This document shows positions 46,692 through 58,234 of a DNA stretch of 58,688 nucleotides, piece by piece (position 1 is the first letter of the stretch; every line of letters starts with the position of its first letter). This DNA is from Thermomucor indicae-seudaticae (taxonomy: Eukaryota; Mucoromycota; Mucoromycetes; Mucorales; Lichtheimiaceae). The notes under the pieces were generated by a model. It did not search any database, was not told the origin of the DNA, and worked only from the letters and a program-made list of their open reading frames with translations. The stretch spans positions 1 through 58,688 of the forward strand of contig JSYX01000181.1 in the NCBI GenBank assembly GCA_000787465.1. Direction: 5' to 3'. A program made the translations under genes and the position numbers.

Positions 46692-49174
46692 TTATTGCTT
46701 CTTTCCGGATGCGGTCATGTCGCCTCCAGTCTGGTCTATCTCGTCAAGAGCAGCCACGACCTTCTTTGCCAGTCCGTAGATGTCACCATCAACATCTTCC
46801 AGACCGTCTTCCGTAGCGACATCTGCAGGCTTTCCTTTTGATTTGGAGACATCTGGCACGTCCGCAATGCGCTTGATAGAGCTCACAATCTCCTTGGACT
46901 GCGTTATCCTTGATACAAGTTCTGGATCTGTGTATCACACAAATCCGCGCAGTTAGCTCAAGTCTCTGCAGGGTCATTTACTTCAAGAACGCAAACTGCT
47001 TTTTACCTCTCCCTTCAAGGAATTGCTCGATAGTCCAGACGCCGATATGCTGGAATGCAATATCCTGACCTTCGTCTAGAAAACGTATCAAAAAGTTGCG
47101 CAACCCTCCTGAAGGAGTATCCCACACCTTTATAAAAGGTGTGTAATCTTTCACTAAAACATGCGAAAATAAACCTTGTCAGTTTGATTGCACAACGGCA
47201 ATAAGCTACAGAACCAATTACCTTTCGAGCTCAGGTTTCCAATCGCTGCAGCCGAGTTGCCTTGAACCTCCATATTTCGGCTTGCAGTAAGTGGCACCAG
47301 AACATCCAAGACACCCATTCCCAATAATCTTTGTTTCAGCTCATCGCTAAGGGCCAAGACAGCAATGGCAGCCGTCATTTCGGTCTGAACGCTGACGGGT
47401 ACTTGGTGGATAAGCATCCGAATACGTTCGACAGCGCCGGCTTCCACAATAGCTCTCTTATTACGTTCAGAGCTGGCAGCCAGATTTCTGAGCGTTGATA
47501 TCGCATGGCATTGTATCTCCTCGTTGTCGTAATATGACAGTAACTCGATAAGCGGATTGACGAAACCTTCGTCAATGATAGGGGATTCGTTAGCGGGGTG
47601 GATGGATATATTTCGGATACATGCAACGGAGGAGAGTATGAGCGGAAGGAAGGAAGATTTCAGAAGACGGAGTAAAGGTGTGAGGCCCTTGCACCGGACA
47701 ATTTCAAGCTGATACTTTTCTATTAACGGAGTAAATGGATCAGCATGGATATATCGCAAAGACATGAGCCGTTATCCCGTACCATCAGATGCTAAATTGC
47801 GAAGTGCAAGAGCGGCTTGACATTGAACTTTGAGACTCTTGGTTTCCATTAAAGCAATCAAATATTGCACAAGCCGAGAATCCGTTTGCGCAAGTTTTTT
47901 CCGATTATTAGCTTCATAGCGTCAATATACATATACATTCAGGTGAGCTTAATCATGGATGCACTTACCGTCTACCGCGATATTACTAAGAGCTGTTGTG
48001 CAGTAATACTGAACGTCCGCATCTGGAGAACTTAAGAGGCTAATCAATACCGGAATGGCACCAGCATTGACAAGCTGTTGCCGGTTTTCCTCTGAATCAA
48101 CGCTCAGTACAAGGACGTCAATACGGAAGTCTCGATTATGCTATACATACGAGTATGTGTCATATTGAGCAGAGCACCTGTTGCATTTCGTTGAACTCTT
48201 TGGTCCTTTGAGCGCGCTAAGTCCACTAACAGTCTCAACGCATCCGACTTTGCTATTTTCGCCTTGTTTTCGTCTGACAATCATTCAGGGAAAAATTAAG
48301 ATAAGTGTTGGATGCAAGTCAGAGACAGACAAGGAAGCCAATAGTATGCATACCGTGCGTGGCAAGATTGGTGATACAGCCAACCGCATTGCATTGGACT
48401 TCCACGTTGGGGCTTCCCATTTGACGAATCAAATGTTCCAATCCACCAAGCTTAACAATCAGCAACTTGTTCTCAGCTATAGAGGGCAAAAAAACTTCCG
48501 TTCAGTATCGACGTTGACGGATGAATGCAGGTCCGCAAACGTATACCCACTGTTGACGGCTAAATTACCCAAAGCGGCGCTTGCAGCTCGTTGTACCTCA
48601 ACATCGTGCGACTGCAACAGGAACAAAATTGGGTCCAACGTATCACGTCCCACTTGGCGAACATCTGCACATGCTCGTTAAGTCTTCCATTTCTATCTCT
48701 CCCATATTCACTTGTTCCCCCCGCCATGCTTTTTATTGAATGTGGCGAACCTTTTTCAGTAATTTCTGCAAATGCCAGCGCTGCTGATCTTTGCAAATCG
48801 ACATTGTCTGAATATGCGAGAGTGGATAGTGCTCGTAAAGGTTGACCCTCGAAGAAATTCGTATGACTACGATCTATATTCATTCACAATAACAATCAAA
48901 AGGTAAATAGACCATCGATTCAACATGTATCTGGCATGTATCTTTTCGACGCCTGAAACGTCTCAAGGGTTTGGTTCACTTACTTTCCAAATACTGAAGT
49001 AGCTCTGCTATGGCATCTCGTTCATTATCCTGTAAGAGCGGTTCATACAACCCTGTCCGATTGCGTTCTTGAAAAGTCCCGATCAGCTACTCTTTCTGAG
49101 AACTGTAGCTTTAAAAGGTAAAACTTACTTCCAAAGCAATCTTGACAACAGCAGCAGCTCGAAATGTTGCCCAT
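46692..49174 (-). CDS. VAC8: Vacuolar armadillo-repeat protein Vac8
   Basis: About eleven minus-strand exons; the first are 49174-49129, 49067-48984, 48873-48751, 48664-48551, 48476-48354 and 48273-48151. The N-terminus [15 protein letters not shown] combines a myristoylation site (Gly2, Ser6) with four adjacent cysteines for palmitoylation, as in Vac8. Then follow [20 protein letters not shown] and about eleven ARM repeats, e.g. [99 protein letters not shown]. The C-terminal block contains [20 protein letters not shown]. Vac8 acts on the vacuole surface in inheritance (with Vac17), nucleus-vacuole contact (Nvj1) and selective autophagy (Atg13). Several introns have unusual donors (GTGGGT, GTTCGC) that family conservation supports. 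Confidence 0.93.
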
Positions 49175-49947
49175 CGATTATTAGCGGGAAAAAGGGATTC
49201 AATAAGTGGTTTTTTAATAGTTCGAACAGAATGTTGTCTTAGTAACAGTAGAGTAGTGGAAAATAGCCGATAATATAGCCAGACAATTCAAATATATTAA
49301 GCGTCGTTTATAAAGGACGTGATGAAGCTTCCGCGTCAAAGCGCTTTTTGGTCAAATTGAACGGAAGCAAGGCGTCCGTCGTCGGTTGATGAAATTCAGG
49401 GTGACGGGCATTGCCGTTGTCCGTTTGATGAGCGTTCTTTTTGCGGCCAAATTTTATGCAATTTGCACTGGGCCTGGATACATTTTGCGCTGGAGGCAAC
49501 ACTGATTTGCGTCAAGTGCTCCTCTCAATTTGCGCGAAACGATTACTATATGTAGCTGCTTCCCAACGAGTAACAGACTGCCCATTGGGGAGTAACGCGC
49601 TCTGTATCTGTGTCAGTCAATATTCTCAGAAACACGATTGGGTAGCATGTCATACATACCACAGCAGAAGTAGCATCTTTCTGTGTGAAGTCCTCGCCCC
49701 CTCCCTTCCTCAAAACTCTCGCGATGAATCTCACTGAATGCCTGCTTATATCCTCATGCACCGTTACCTTTTCTTATCATCAGCAACGTCGGTGCGACCT
49801 TTCCATTCGCACGCTGCGAAAAGGGGTCTGCAACGGATCTGGAATCAAACTTGAGACATTCACGTGTGAGACATGCAGCTGCAGCACTTCGCCTTCTGAC
49901 AGAACAACACAACTCCTTGTCTTCCTCTCTCCTTGTCTGTGATTACT
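49175..49947. other. Divergent intergenic region, no gene seen
   Basis: Upstream of VAC8 and of the nuclease relic. Short open frames at minus 49308-49502 and plus 49441-49737 show no domain. Confidence 0.4.
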
Positions 49948-51603
49948 ATGGGCTTACACTCTTTACATTACTTCGCCAAGAAGGCCCAGGTCTACGAGGA
50001 TAAAGTGCCTCTCTTGCAAGGCCTTTCGAACGAACAAATGGACCTTTTACTTGTGGATGTCCGCTGCAGCTTCTTCTGGTTGCTGCAGTCCGCTGTCAGT
50101 GACAAGCTCTTTGCAAGCACGTTGAAACATGAGCGACATTCGTCTTCCTTTGCAATACAAAGACCGTGCCATTAATCATCCCCCACCCTTGCTGACAGTT
50201 GTCACAATTTTCGGCGAAGACGAGGAGGAAACGCCCGCTGAGCTAGCTGAAACTTTCGTGCGAGAGCTGCTGTCACTCTGCCGGCCACTGAGCGACAATG
50301 GAAAGCGAAGAGTATGCTTCGTGGTGGACTCTGGCGCAGCTTTGCCTGCGAAAGCACGCACACACGCACGAACAGCGGAAATCACGGTCCAACTGGGCCC
50401 TAAATAGGGCGAAAGACATATGCTGAAGAGCAAGTGCTGCCAAGGTTTTGAAGGCAACCCAACAATCGAAGATACAGACTTTGGCAAGACAATGGGTAAG
50501 GTTCACAGGGACCCTCAAACGTGAAATCATACAGGTGAGTCTCGTATGATCCTTTGTGTGATTAGAAGACTCAGAAGTACCTAATTGCACTGTCCGCAGG
50601 AACTATCGCAAGTAGATAGTGACCTGGGGTTTTTTTAATGAGCATAGCGCCTCTTGAGGCCGATGGCCAGATTGTCTATATGGCGCAAACATGAAGCAAA
50701 AGAGCCGCAATCATGTCACGAGACGGGGATCTGTTTGCGTATGGAGGAGCCCTAGATTGCCTGGCAGGATAACGCGTATGGAATGGCATAAACGGGATTT
50801 TGAACATGGCAACACTTCAGAGGATACTCGATGTCGATTGGAAAGATCCTGCACTACCAGCACGCCTACCGCGAAAGCGCACTCTTCTGGATAAGCTACG
50901 GCTCAAGGCGCCAAATGAAGAAAGCTGTAGCCAAGTAGGTTTGGATAAACTGTTTTGGATGCTGATGCTCATGAAGACTATAGGCTGAGCGGCGCCCAGC
51001 GGTCATCGCGTCTATGGCAGGAAACAATTATGCCCACAACGTGCGCAAACAGGGCTTCGGCAGGGTCAAGGATTTCACACTCTCTCTTGGGCAAGACTTT
51101 GACGATGCACGGACTGAGGTGATATTGACGCAGGCATGTAGAGTGTGGAACTTTCAATCTACAGGCAAGCTTACTTCTTCCGGATGTAGGTTTTTGGACG
51201 AACACAAACCGGCAGCTGCATTTTTTGATGCAGACACATTTGATATTGCGCTTCATTAATATTGTGCGCACACCGGAAGGAGCGGTGGAACGATGGCAGC
51301 CGCTGGGCTTGAGCGTTGACGAAGATGTTCTGTGGAAGGTGGGGGGACGTCCAAACCAGGAGCAAAAAGACCAGCAAGACAAGCAATTTGCAACCCGAAG
51401 TGGTACCGGTCGATGTTAAAGATCCACCCATGGCGACGTCGCACCAGAATCCTGTTGACGATCGGGAAGTCGAGCCCACTAAGCGAAACAAGAACGCCGG
51501 TAAGAACAAAAGGAGCGCGAACAAAGTGTCGCATGCCGTCGTCAAGAAGCGTAACCGCAAAGATGAAACGCGAGTATTACCTGTTGGACCGCTAGATAGC
51601 TGA
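49948..51603 (+). pseudogene. Degraded XPG/Rad2-family (FEN1-like) nuclease gene
   Basis: Plus-strand fragments in shifting frames follow the XPG fold. 49948 starts MGLHSLHYFAKKAQVYEDKV with the first metal Asp in LLLVDVRCSFF. From 50129, after a frameshift, comes RRVCFVVDSGAALPAKAR, the VFDG-like second Asp. At about 50,650-50,750 is the XPG-I core: EADGQIVYMAQ, then an in-frame TGA, then AAIMSRDGDLFAYGG with the DxD pair. At 51,010 the last motif reads AGNNYAHNVRKQGFGRVKDF, where families have GNDY or GSDY, so that Asp is Asn. A further basic tail (KRNKNAGKNKRSANKVSH) ends at 51603. At least four frameshifts and stops break it. Live relatives cut DNA flaps or bubbles, but what this branch did is unknown. 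Confidence 0.7.
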
Positions 51604-53102
51604 CCGTCAGATTGTTGTGCGCCTCCCCTGAGTTACGAAATCGTCGTTACATCCGTAAGATTCTCACAGAAAATGCTTTTGGCATTCAAATCCAACCAAA
51701 GGCTTCGAGCTGCTGGCATCTTGAACTTTGCTCGTTTCACACACTTGGAGCTTTATGCAACAATTTCCTCCAGTCCTTATTTCACCTACACAACTTTTTA
51801 GCTTCTCGTCGCTGTCTTTCAGTAATTGAATCGCTTGCACTGAATGCAGTCTGCGCATTCATCTTTTCATTCTGAACGTATCTCAAGCAAAGATAAGAAG
51901 TCTCTTTATGGGCCATCCAGTACTCTGTGTCACCGTAATCCTGGAAGGATTGTGCTGCACGCAGCACAGAGGAAAAAGAATCTGTTCCCATATCTCCAGT
52001 TGAGTTTATGAAGAAAAATACGCTACCTGGTAGTGTACGCGTGATTGTAGGATATATTCTGACTCGAATCACAAGGCACTGGTATTCTATGCCACGAAGA
52101 ATCGGCTTCCGTTGAGCATAAGTGGGTTAAGGACGTCGGTCTTAGCAAAGAGTCCGTGCTATCCTGATATACCTTCTGTAACTATGCTTTTTCTAGCTGT
52201 CATAGATGCCAGCTCCCCATTTTCATCGTCTCTTTAAGCGGTAAAAAAAAAGGACACGGCCATGTTTATTTAATGACAGTTGCCGTCTCATGCTTGTTCT
52301 GGTAGACTTTCTCGCAGGCATCGTGGATGATAGTAGACTTGACGATGCAGTTATCCAATACTTCCCTCGCGATGATTATCAGACAGTTTCTATTTCTTGA
52401 AAAGGATCATTCTCAAGGTCGCAAGCCTGATGCGGATTGGATGGATTGGGAGAAACTATCTCACGTATACGTACGCTCAGCATATCACCGTAATGCGAAC
52501 GACAGTTTGTAGAGAGGATTGGAGATACACAGAAGGACTCGAACAATTCAAAAGAGGCGATACAGAGCAAATATGGCAGCCAGTAGACGTGCGGGCACAT
52601 ATGATCAGTGAGACCACATTTGTACGACAAAGCCATGTCCAGATAACTCTCGCAAGGCTCACGAGCACATGAACAATACTACTGGCTTCTTTTTCAAATA
52701 TTATTTACAATTGTCAAGAAAGAAGACATTACGTTTTTTTTATGGCTATATCAATACGGTTTTTAGACTACGCTCTCACAATGCTATTCGTGAGTTGCGT
52801 CATTCTATTTGATCCGACCCGTATACAGTCAGGATGATCCGAGTGACCGATTTGTGAAATCAAATGCACGTACAGGATGAACAAATACGGCGATTTCAGA
52901 CGAAATAGGCCTATCCGTGCAAGGATAAAGCACCTTCAATTTGTCCTTCTTTTGATTGTGCAACGAAGGACGTTAAGCTCGTTATCCATCCTTTTTGGCG
53001 GCACTGTATCATTAATCAAATAGACAGAGTGGCAAGCCTTGCGCACATGCTTTTTCGCACCGCTTATCGTGGTAATTTTGATATGCTATCCAATGCTACT
53101 GA
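51604..53102. other. Unassigned stretch after the nuclease relic
   Basis: Open fragments such as 51612-51875 and 52327-52512 may be further remains of the nuclease gene or of another lost gene, but no domain can be named. The 52,680-53,100 part is AT-rich promoter-like sequence. Confidence 0.3.
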
Positions 53103-53110
53103 TATATAAA
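53103..53110 (+). promoter_or_regulatory. TATA box retained before the transporter pseudogene
   Basis: TATATAAA about 95 bp upstream of the former ATG at 53204. Confidence 0.45.
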
Positions 53111-53203
53111 AGCCCATGATACCAAAGACAACCTGTTTCATTTCTCTCTTCCTTTGCCGCGCTTGACCTTTTCGACGGATTCAAGTGCAGAGTTAGTTTG
53201 GTC

Positions 53204-56118
53204 ATGGAATTCGTCACAGACAGCCAGAAAGAAAGTGAGATCAAGACACCATCCATGGGGAACGAAAAGTTGGGCGATGCCTACGGCATCGATGCTATCC
53301 AGACTCATGTTGAGGATGAAGAAGACTCGCCTATCGAAGAAGTTCGAATTGTCGTCCCAAAGTAGGATCTATAACTCGTATAGTTTCTTAGAATTTTCAC
53401 TTAATTAAGGGGTCATTTTGCCGAGCGAATCAAAGTACCGATGATCCATCGCTACCAGTTTATACCTTCCGCATGTGGTCACTGGCTATCGTCTTCTGTT
53501 GCTTGCTGTCCTTTGTGAACCAGTTCTTTTGGTATCGGAAGAATGCAATGACGCTTACTCCACTTGTTGTTCAGTTGATCTCGTATCCGGTCGCCAAATT
53601 CATGGAGCTCGTTATTCCAACCCAGGCCCGTTCAACATGAAAGAACACGTCCTTATCACCTTCATGTCCAACTGCAGCTACACCACGGCTTACGCTGTGG
53701 ATATTATTACCATCCAGAAACTTTGGTATGGTCAAGACATTGGATGGGGTGGCGGCATCCTATTGATCTGGACCACTCAGGTATTGTGTGCATCGTTGTT
53801 TATCGACAGCAAACGGGACGATTTCTCAAATCTTTGACAGCTTCTTGGTTACGGTATGGCTGGCCTCCTCCGTTCTTACTTGGTCTATCCATCGTCCATG
53901 GTGTGGCCGACCAACCTTGCTAACATTTCCTTGTTCCGCTCATTCCATATTTCTGAAAAGTACGTCCATCCAACAAGCGACCTATTATTACGTGAGAATG
54001 CTAATTAAACATGAAAAAATCTAGGAACTGGACTGGTCCTACTCGTTTCCGGTGGTTCCTGTACTGCTTCTGTGGCATGTTCGTCTACTATTGGCTTCCT
54101 GGTTACTTTTTCCAGATCCTCTTTTTTCTCGTGGGCTTGCTGGATCAACATGGAAAACCGAGTTCTGGCTCAGCTTACAAGCGGATACAATGGTCTGGGC
54201 ATGCTGGCCGTGTCCTTTGACTGGTCGACTATCGTCTCCTACCTTTTGTCTCCTCTTGTCGTCCACTGGTGGGCTATTACCAACATTGCTGTCGGTTTTA
54301 TCATTGCCGCTTGGATTCTTGTTCCAGTCCGTGCTCCGTTAAGTGTCTGCTAGTAAAGGAAAACAACTCACTCTTGTTTTTGATCTAGGCTTTGTACTAT
54401 ACCAACGTCTGAAGTGCACAAACATTCCCGATCCTGACCTCTGCTCTATTCACCAAAGATGGGGAGCTTTGGAATAATTCCCTGGTACTCAACCCTGACA
54501 ATGCGCTGAACGTTACTGCCTATGAAGAATATGGACCCATGTACATGAGCAGCTTCTTCGCTTTGACTTACGGCGTCATGTTTGCTGGTGTGACGTCCAT
54601 TATCACACACACGATCCTGTACCATGGCAAGGATATCATCAGCCAGTATAAGCGCTCCCGCACGGAGGACATGGATATCCATGGCAAGCTCATGCGCGTG
54701 TATCCTGAAGTTCCTCAATGGTGGTATGTCACCGTCTTTTTTTGTTTCCTTTGGTGTCTCGTTTGCTGTGATCTACTGCTGGCCTATGCAACTGCCATGG
54801 TGGGGCATCCTCGCTATAGCCATCCCTGCCATTTTCGTCTTGCCTATCGGTAAGTCTTCTTTATATACACCCTGCGTATTGTGGCAGCGCTAATTGCATG
54901 CTTGTTGTTTCCACTTAGGTTTTATTCAAGCCATCAGTAACCGTAAGTAACCTTATATCTTGTCAAGTCGGTTAATGACTAATATTTCCTTATCCACTAT
55001 ATAAAAGCAAGTATCTGCAAACCTTGTTTCAATCACTACAGACAGGGTTCTGACAGAAAGCGTTCGTCTCTTATAGCAACCTGGTCTTAACGTCATCACC
55101 GAGTTCATTATTGGCTACGCGCTGTAAATTGCATATCACAAACGATAGTATCTCATCCGTCCATTTAGCCCGATGTTTGATTAGTCCCCGTCACCCGATT
55201 GCCAACGTCACGTAAGCAGCAACTTTATTGCTTTTCGCATCAATACGTATAATAACAAAAGATCAATGACAGCTTCAAGACCTATGGCTATATTTCCATG
55301 GCACAGGTGAGACTAAAAGACGACTCTATCTTTTGTTGTTACGGTGATTGACTCTGTTTGCCATAGGCACTTGCCTTTGTGAGTGACCTGAAGCTCTGCC
55401 ATTACACCAAGATCCCGCCACGCGCCATGTCCCGTGTCCAAATGATCGGAACCATGGTTGGTGGTCTTATCAACCTCGCCACTGCCCGTTGGCTAATGGA
55501 GACGGTACCCAACATTTGCACCAACAAGGCATACCCGTTCACGTGCCCCTCTGCACACACCTTCTATTCAGCCTCCGTTATCTGGGGCACCATTGGTCCC
55601 GGACGCATGTTTGGCAGTGGATCGCCCTACGCTTCTATGCTTTGGTAGTTCTTGATCGGTTTCATTATCCCGATCCCGTTCTGGCTTGCCCACAAGCGGT
55701 GGCCCAACGTCGCATGGCTCAAGTACGTCCATATCCCATTGATCTTCAATGCCACGGGTATGATGCCTCCTGCGGTCTCCCTCAACTTTTCAGCCTGGTG
55801 CGCCACCGGCTTCTGTTTTATGTACTGGTTAAGAAAGTACAGACACGAATGGTGGGCCAAGTACAACTATATCACGTCAGCAGCATTTGATTCTGGTAAG
55901 TTTATGTGTGTCCGTCCTCTGAAAAGGAGCCCCTCATGATACTTTGGAAAATGCATAATCTAGGCTGTGCCATTTCTGTTCTAATCATCTTGGAGTCGTT
56001 ATGGGCTCTGGATACACTCCAAATTGGTGGGGTAATGGCGGTCAAGGCATTAACCAAACCTTTGATAACTGTCCTTTGGGAGGCGTCAATGCATCCAACG
56101 TTTGTGCCGTTTGCTGAT
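53204..56118 (+). pseudogene. Dead OPT-family oligopeptide transporter
   Basis: Nearly the whole of an OPT (isp4-like) transporter can be followed. The N-terminus is at 53204. DPSLPVYTFRMW leads to NQFFWYRKNAMTLTPLVVQL, then the signature NPGPFNMKEHVLITFM. Later come LWYGQDIGWGGG, LLGYGMAGLLRSYLVYPSSM and LAVSFDWSTIVSYLLSPLVV, then LYHGKDIISQYKRSRTEDMD, WWGILAIAIPAIFVLPIG, KIPPRAMSRVQMIGTMVGGL, and GYTPNWWGNGGQGINQTF before the stop at 56116-56118. Lesions: a small deletion plus frameshift just before the signature (about 53,620); a frameshift near 54,110; TGA for a Trp codon at about 54,413; an extra T in a T-run at about 54,745; TAG at 55,647; a frameshift near 55,990. Several introns still have good splice sites. 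Confidence 0.88.
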
Positions 56119-56678
56119 CCCATCTCTATTGCATTATCTATTTTTCTTACTTGTCATATGTTACCCCATTGCTATCACTCCGAGTACTAAGATTACGACA
56201 CGTAACTTTGAACCACCAGTTTTTTTAGCTGAAGAATTAATGTATACTGTATACGCATGTCATACATTTGTACGTGCAGTGACAGGTTTATGATGGGCTT
56301 AGCGGAAGACACTACAGATGAAGCTCGTTCTTAGCCTATTTTACGATGGTGAAGAAAGGACAATATCTAACCGATGATTGGACGACAGTATGTGCTGCTC
56401 GAGGTACATTTTGAGTCGACTGAAAGCCAAGCGGAAGGTAAGCAAATTATACATTTGTATCAATTCATTGTAACCTTTTTACGCGATGCTTCTTAGCTCA
56501 AATTTGGCTTCGTAGTTGAGACTTGAAGTGCTGACTTTGGCTGCTGTCGGTAGAAGCTTGCATTTAGAGGTCGTCTTTTGATTGGTTGAAAAATTTTCGC
56601 GCAAAAAGTTTTTCTTCCAAATCTCAACGAGATGTTTGTCTTTCTCTCTCTTTTCCTTCGACAAATTTATTTAGCACA
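56119..56678. other. Intergenic, promoter of RPS13
   Basis: No open frame with support. The last 60 bp are the T/C-rich leader usual before ribosomal-protein genes. Confidence 0.4.
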
Positions 56679-57377
56679 ATGGGTCGCATGGTAAGTTGTC
56701 ATCGCATTATCAAGTTCAATTGGACGTGTTCCTCTAATGTAGCATTGGGCAATTGCAGTACACTCGTGGCAAGGGTATCTCTGGCAGTGCCCTCCCCTAC
56801 CGTCGTTCTCCTCCCTCCTGGTTAAAGACCACGGCCGAGGAAGTTGTCGACATGATCTGCAAGAACGCCAAGAAGGGTCTTTCACCTGCTCAGATTGGTG
56901 TCATTCTCCGTGACTCCCATGGCATTCCTCAAGTGAAATCGGTCACTGGCAACAAGATCCTTCGTATCCTCAAGTCCAACGGTTTGGCTCCCGAGATCCC
57001 GGAGGACCTTTACCACTTGATCAAGAAGGCCGTCACCATCCGCAAGCACTTGGAGCGTAACCGCAAGGACAAGGACAGCAAGTACCGTTTGATTCTGGTC
57101 GAATCCCGTATTCACCGTCTTGCTCGTTACTACAAGACTTCGGGCCAATTGCCTCCAAACTGGAAATAGTATCCTTTTTTTACGCTTACGTTGACTGGGA
57201 AGACGGTTATTCCTGTTTCCCCAGGTTAAGTATCGCATTCCATTGTGCCTATATCAGGACATTACGTCAGGGTTAAGCTTTGTATAGCTTTGCTCGGTAA
57301 CTGTCTACCTTGACCACTCGCCGCTGTTTTCTTCGTTTTGTAGTGAGTCTGCCACGGCTTCTGCTCTCGTTGCCTAA
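56679..57377 (+). CDS. RPS13: 40S ribosomal protein S13 (uS15)
   Basis: Three exons (56679-56690, 56759-57168, 57344-57377) give 151 residues, exactly the usual eukaryotic length. The sequence reads MGRM across a 12-nt first exon, then [82 protein letters not shown], and after the second intron [11 protein letters not shown]. Without that last splice the frame would stop at TAG after NWK. uS15 lies in the platform of the small ribosomal subunit. Codon use is strongly biased to C-ending triplets, as expected for a highly expressed gene. It is intact although its neighbours on both sides are dead. Confidence 0.97.
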
Positions 57378-57441
57378 GTCGCGTCCAACGACCCGCCATC
57401 ATCAAGCTCGTGCAAGCCAAGCATTGGTATGGTTCACGCTC

Positions 57442-58072
57442 ATGGACGACTGTATCCTTTTCGATATCCAGTCGAGTAAAAAAAATGGAAATAAATCGTT
57501 TTACTGGTTTGCTGACCCATTGCAAAAAATGCAGAAGTGGATTGCTCATATATTTTTTTTTCTTACGCAGACATGGATGAAAGCCACGAACCCGCTGATG
57601 ACAAGACTATCAGGAACCTGATTTTGTCCATGAGAGGTCCTCTTATGTCTTCACACTGTCTGAGGGTTTGTCTTTCATTCGAACTGCGTATTGCTGCTAC
57701 ATTCAGTGGTTGCTAAATAGTCAATATCTCCTCATTTCTGCTGAAATTAATAAACAAAAAGCTCTTGATCCGTTACTGATTTATGCTGCAACTTGTAAAT
57801 TGACTGTATTTGTCTGGATGTCATATCAGTGCTTTGATTTACATATGATCTCGCATATCAGGAAAAGAACGCCCTTATTAAAAAAATTGACCATTCTAAA
57901 TTCTAAAAGTGGAAGTTTGTCTCACCTGCAGCCTATACAGTTTATGGCAAGGCGTTAAGCCGAGCCTGTTTATTAAATAGCACTCTATGGTCTTAGCGGT
58001 GCTGCGTACAATGAATTTATATTACGTGAATGGTCATTGGGACAGGACCTTGCTCACTATCTTTTGCATCCT
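57442..58072 (+). pseudogene. Unassigned broken gene next to the Helitron
   Basis: Three coding-like blocks in order: MDDCILFDIQS at 57442-57475; after an intron-like gap, MDESHEPADDKTIRNLILSM followed by RGPLMSSH at 57573-57653; then after a further gap EKNALIKKIDHSKF, a TAA, KWKFVSPAAYTVYGKALSRA at 57861-57965, and in another frame GLSGAAYNEFILREWSLGQD followed by LAHYLLHPFFFWDTH up to 58072. The stop and the frame change suggest a dead or truncated gene; extra introns could explain part of it. I do not recognise the family. Confidence 0.4.
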
Positions 58073-58234
58073 TTTTTCTTTTGGGACACTCATTGAGCCG
58101 CAATTGGGAAAAAAGGTTTCACGTAATACAGGCGACTGTCTGTGTCACTAGCTACCACCATTTAATAGTTGTGTCGTTACTATAATGCGTTTTCTCTCGC
58201 TGTTTTTGTTACCGAGTACTTTATTTACGTTATC

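Noticed and set aside
57169..57343. RPS13 second intron as host of a snoRNA (U14 sits in RPS13 introns of vertebrates)
   Set aside because: No C box (RTGATGA) and D box (CTGA) pair with closing stem could be found.
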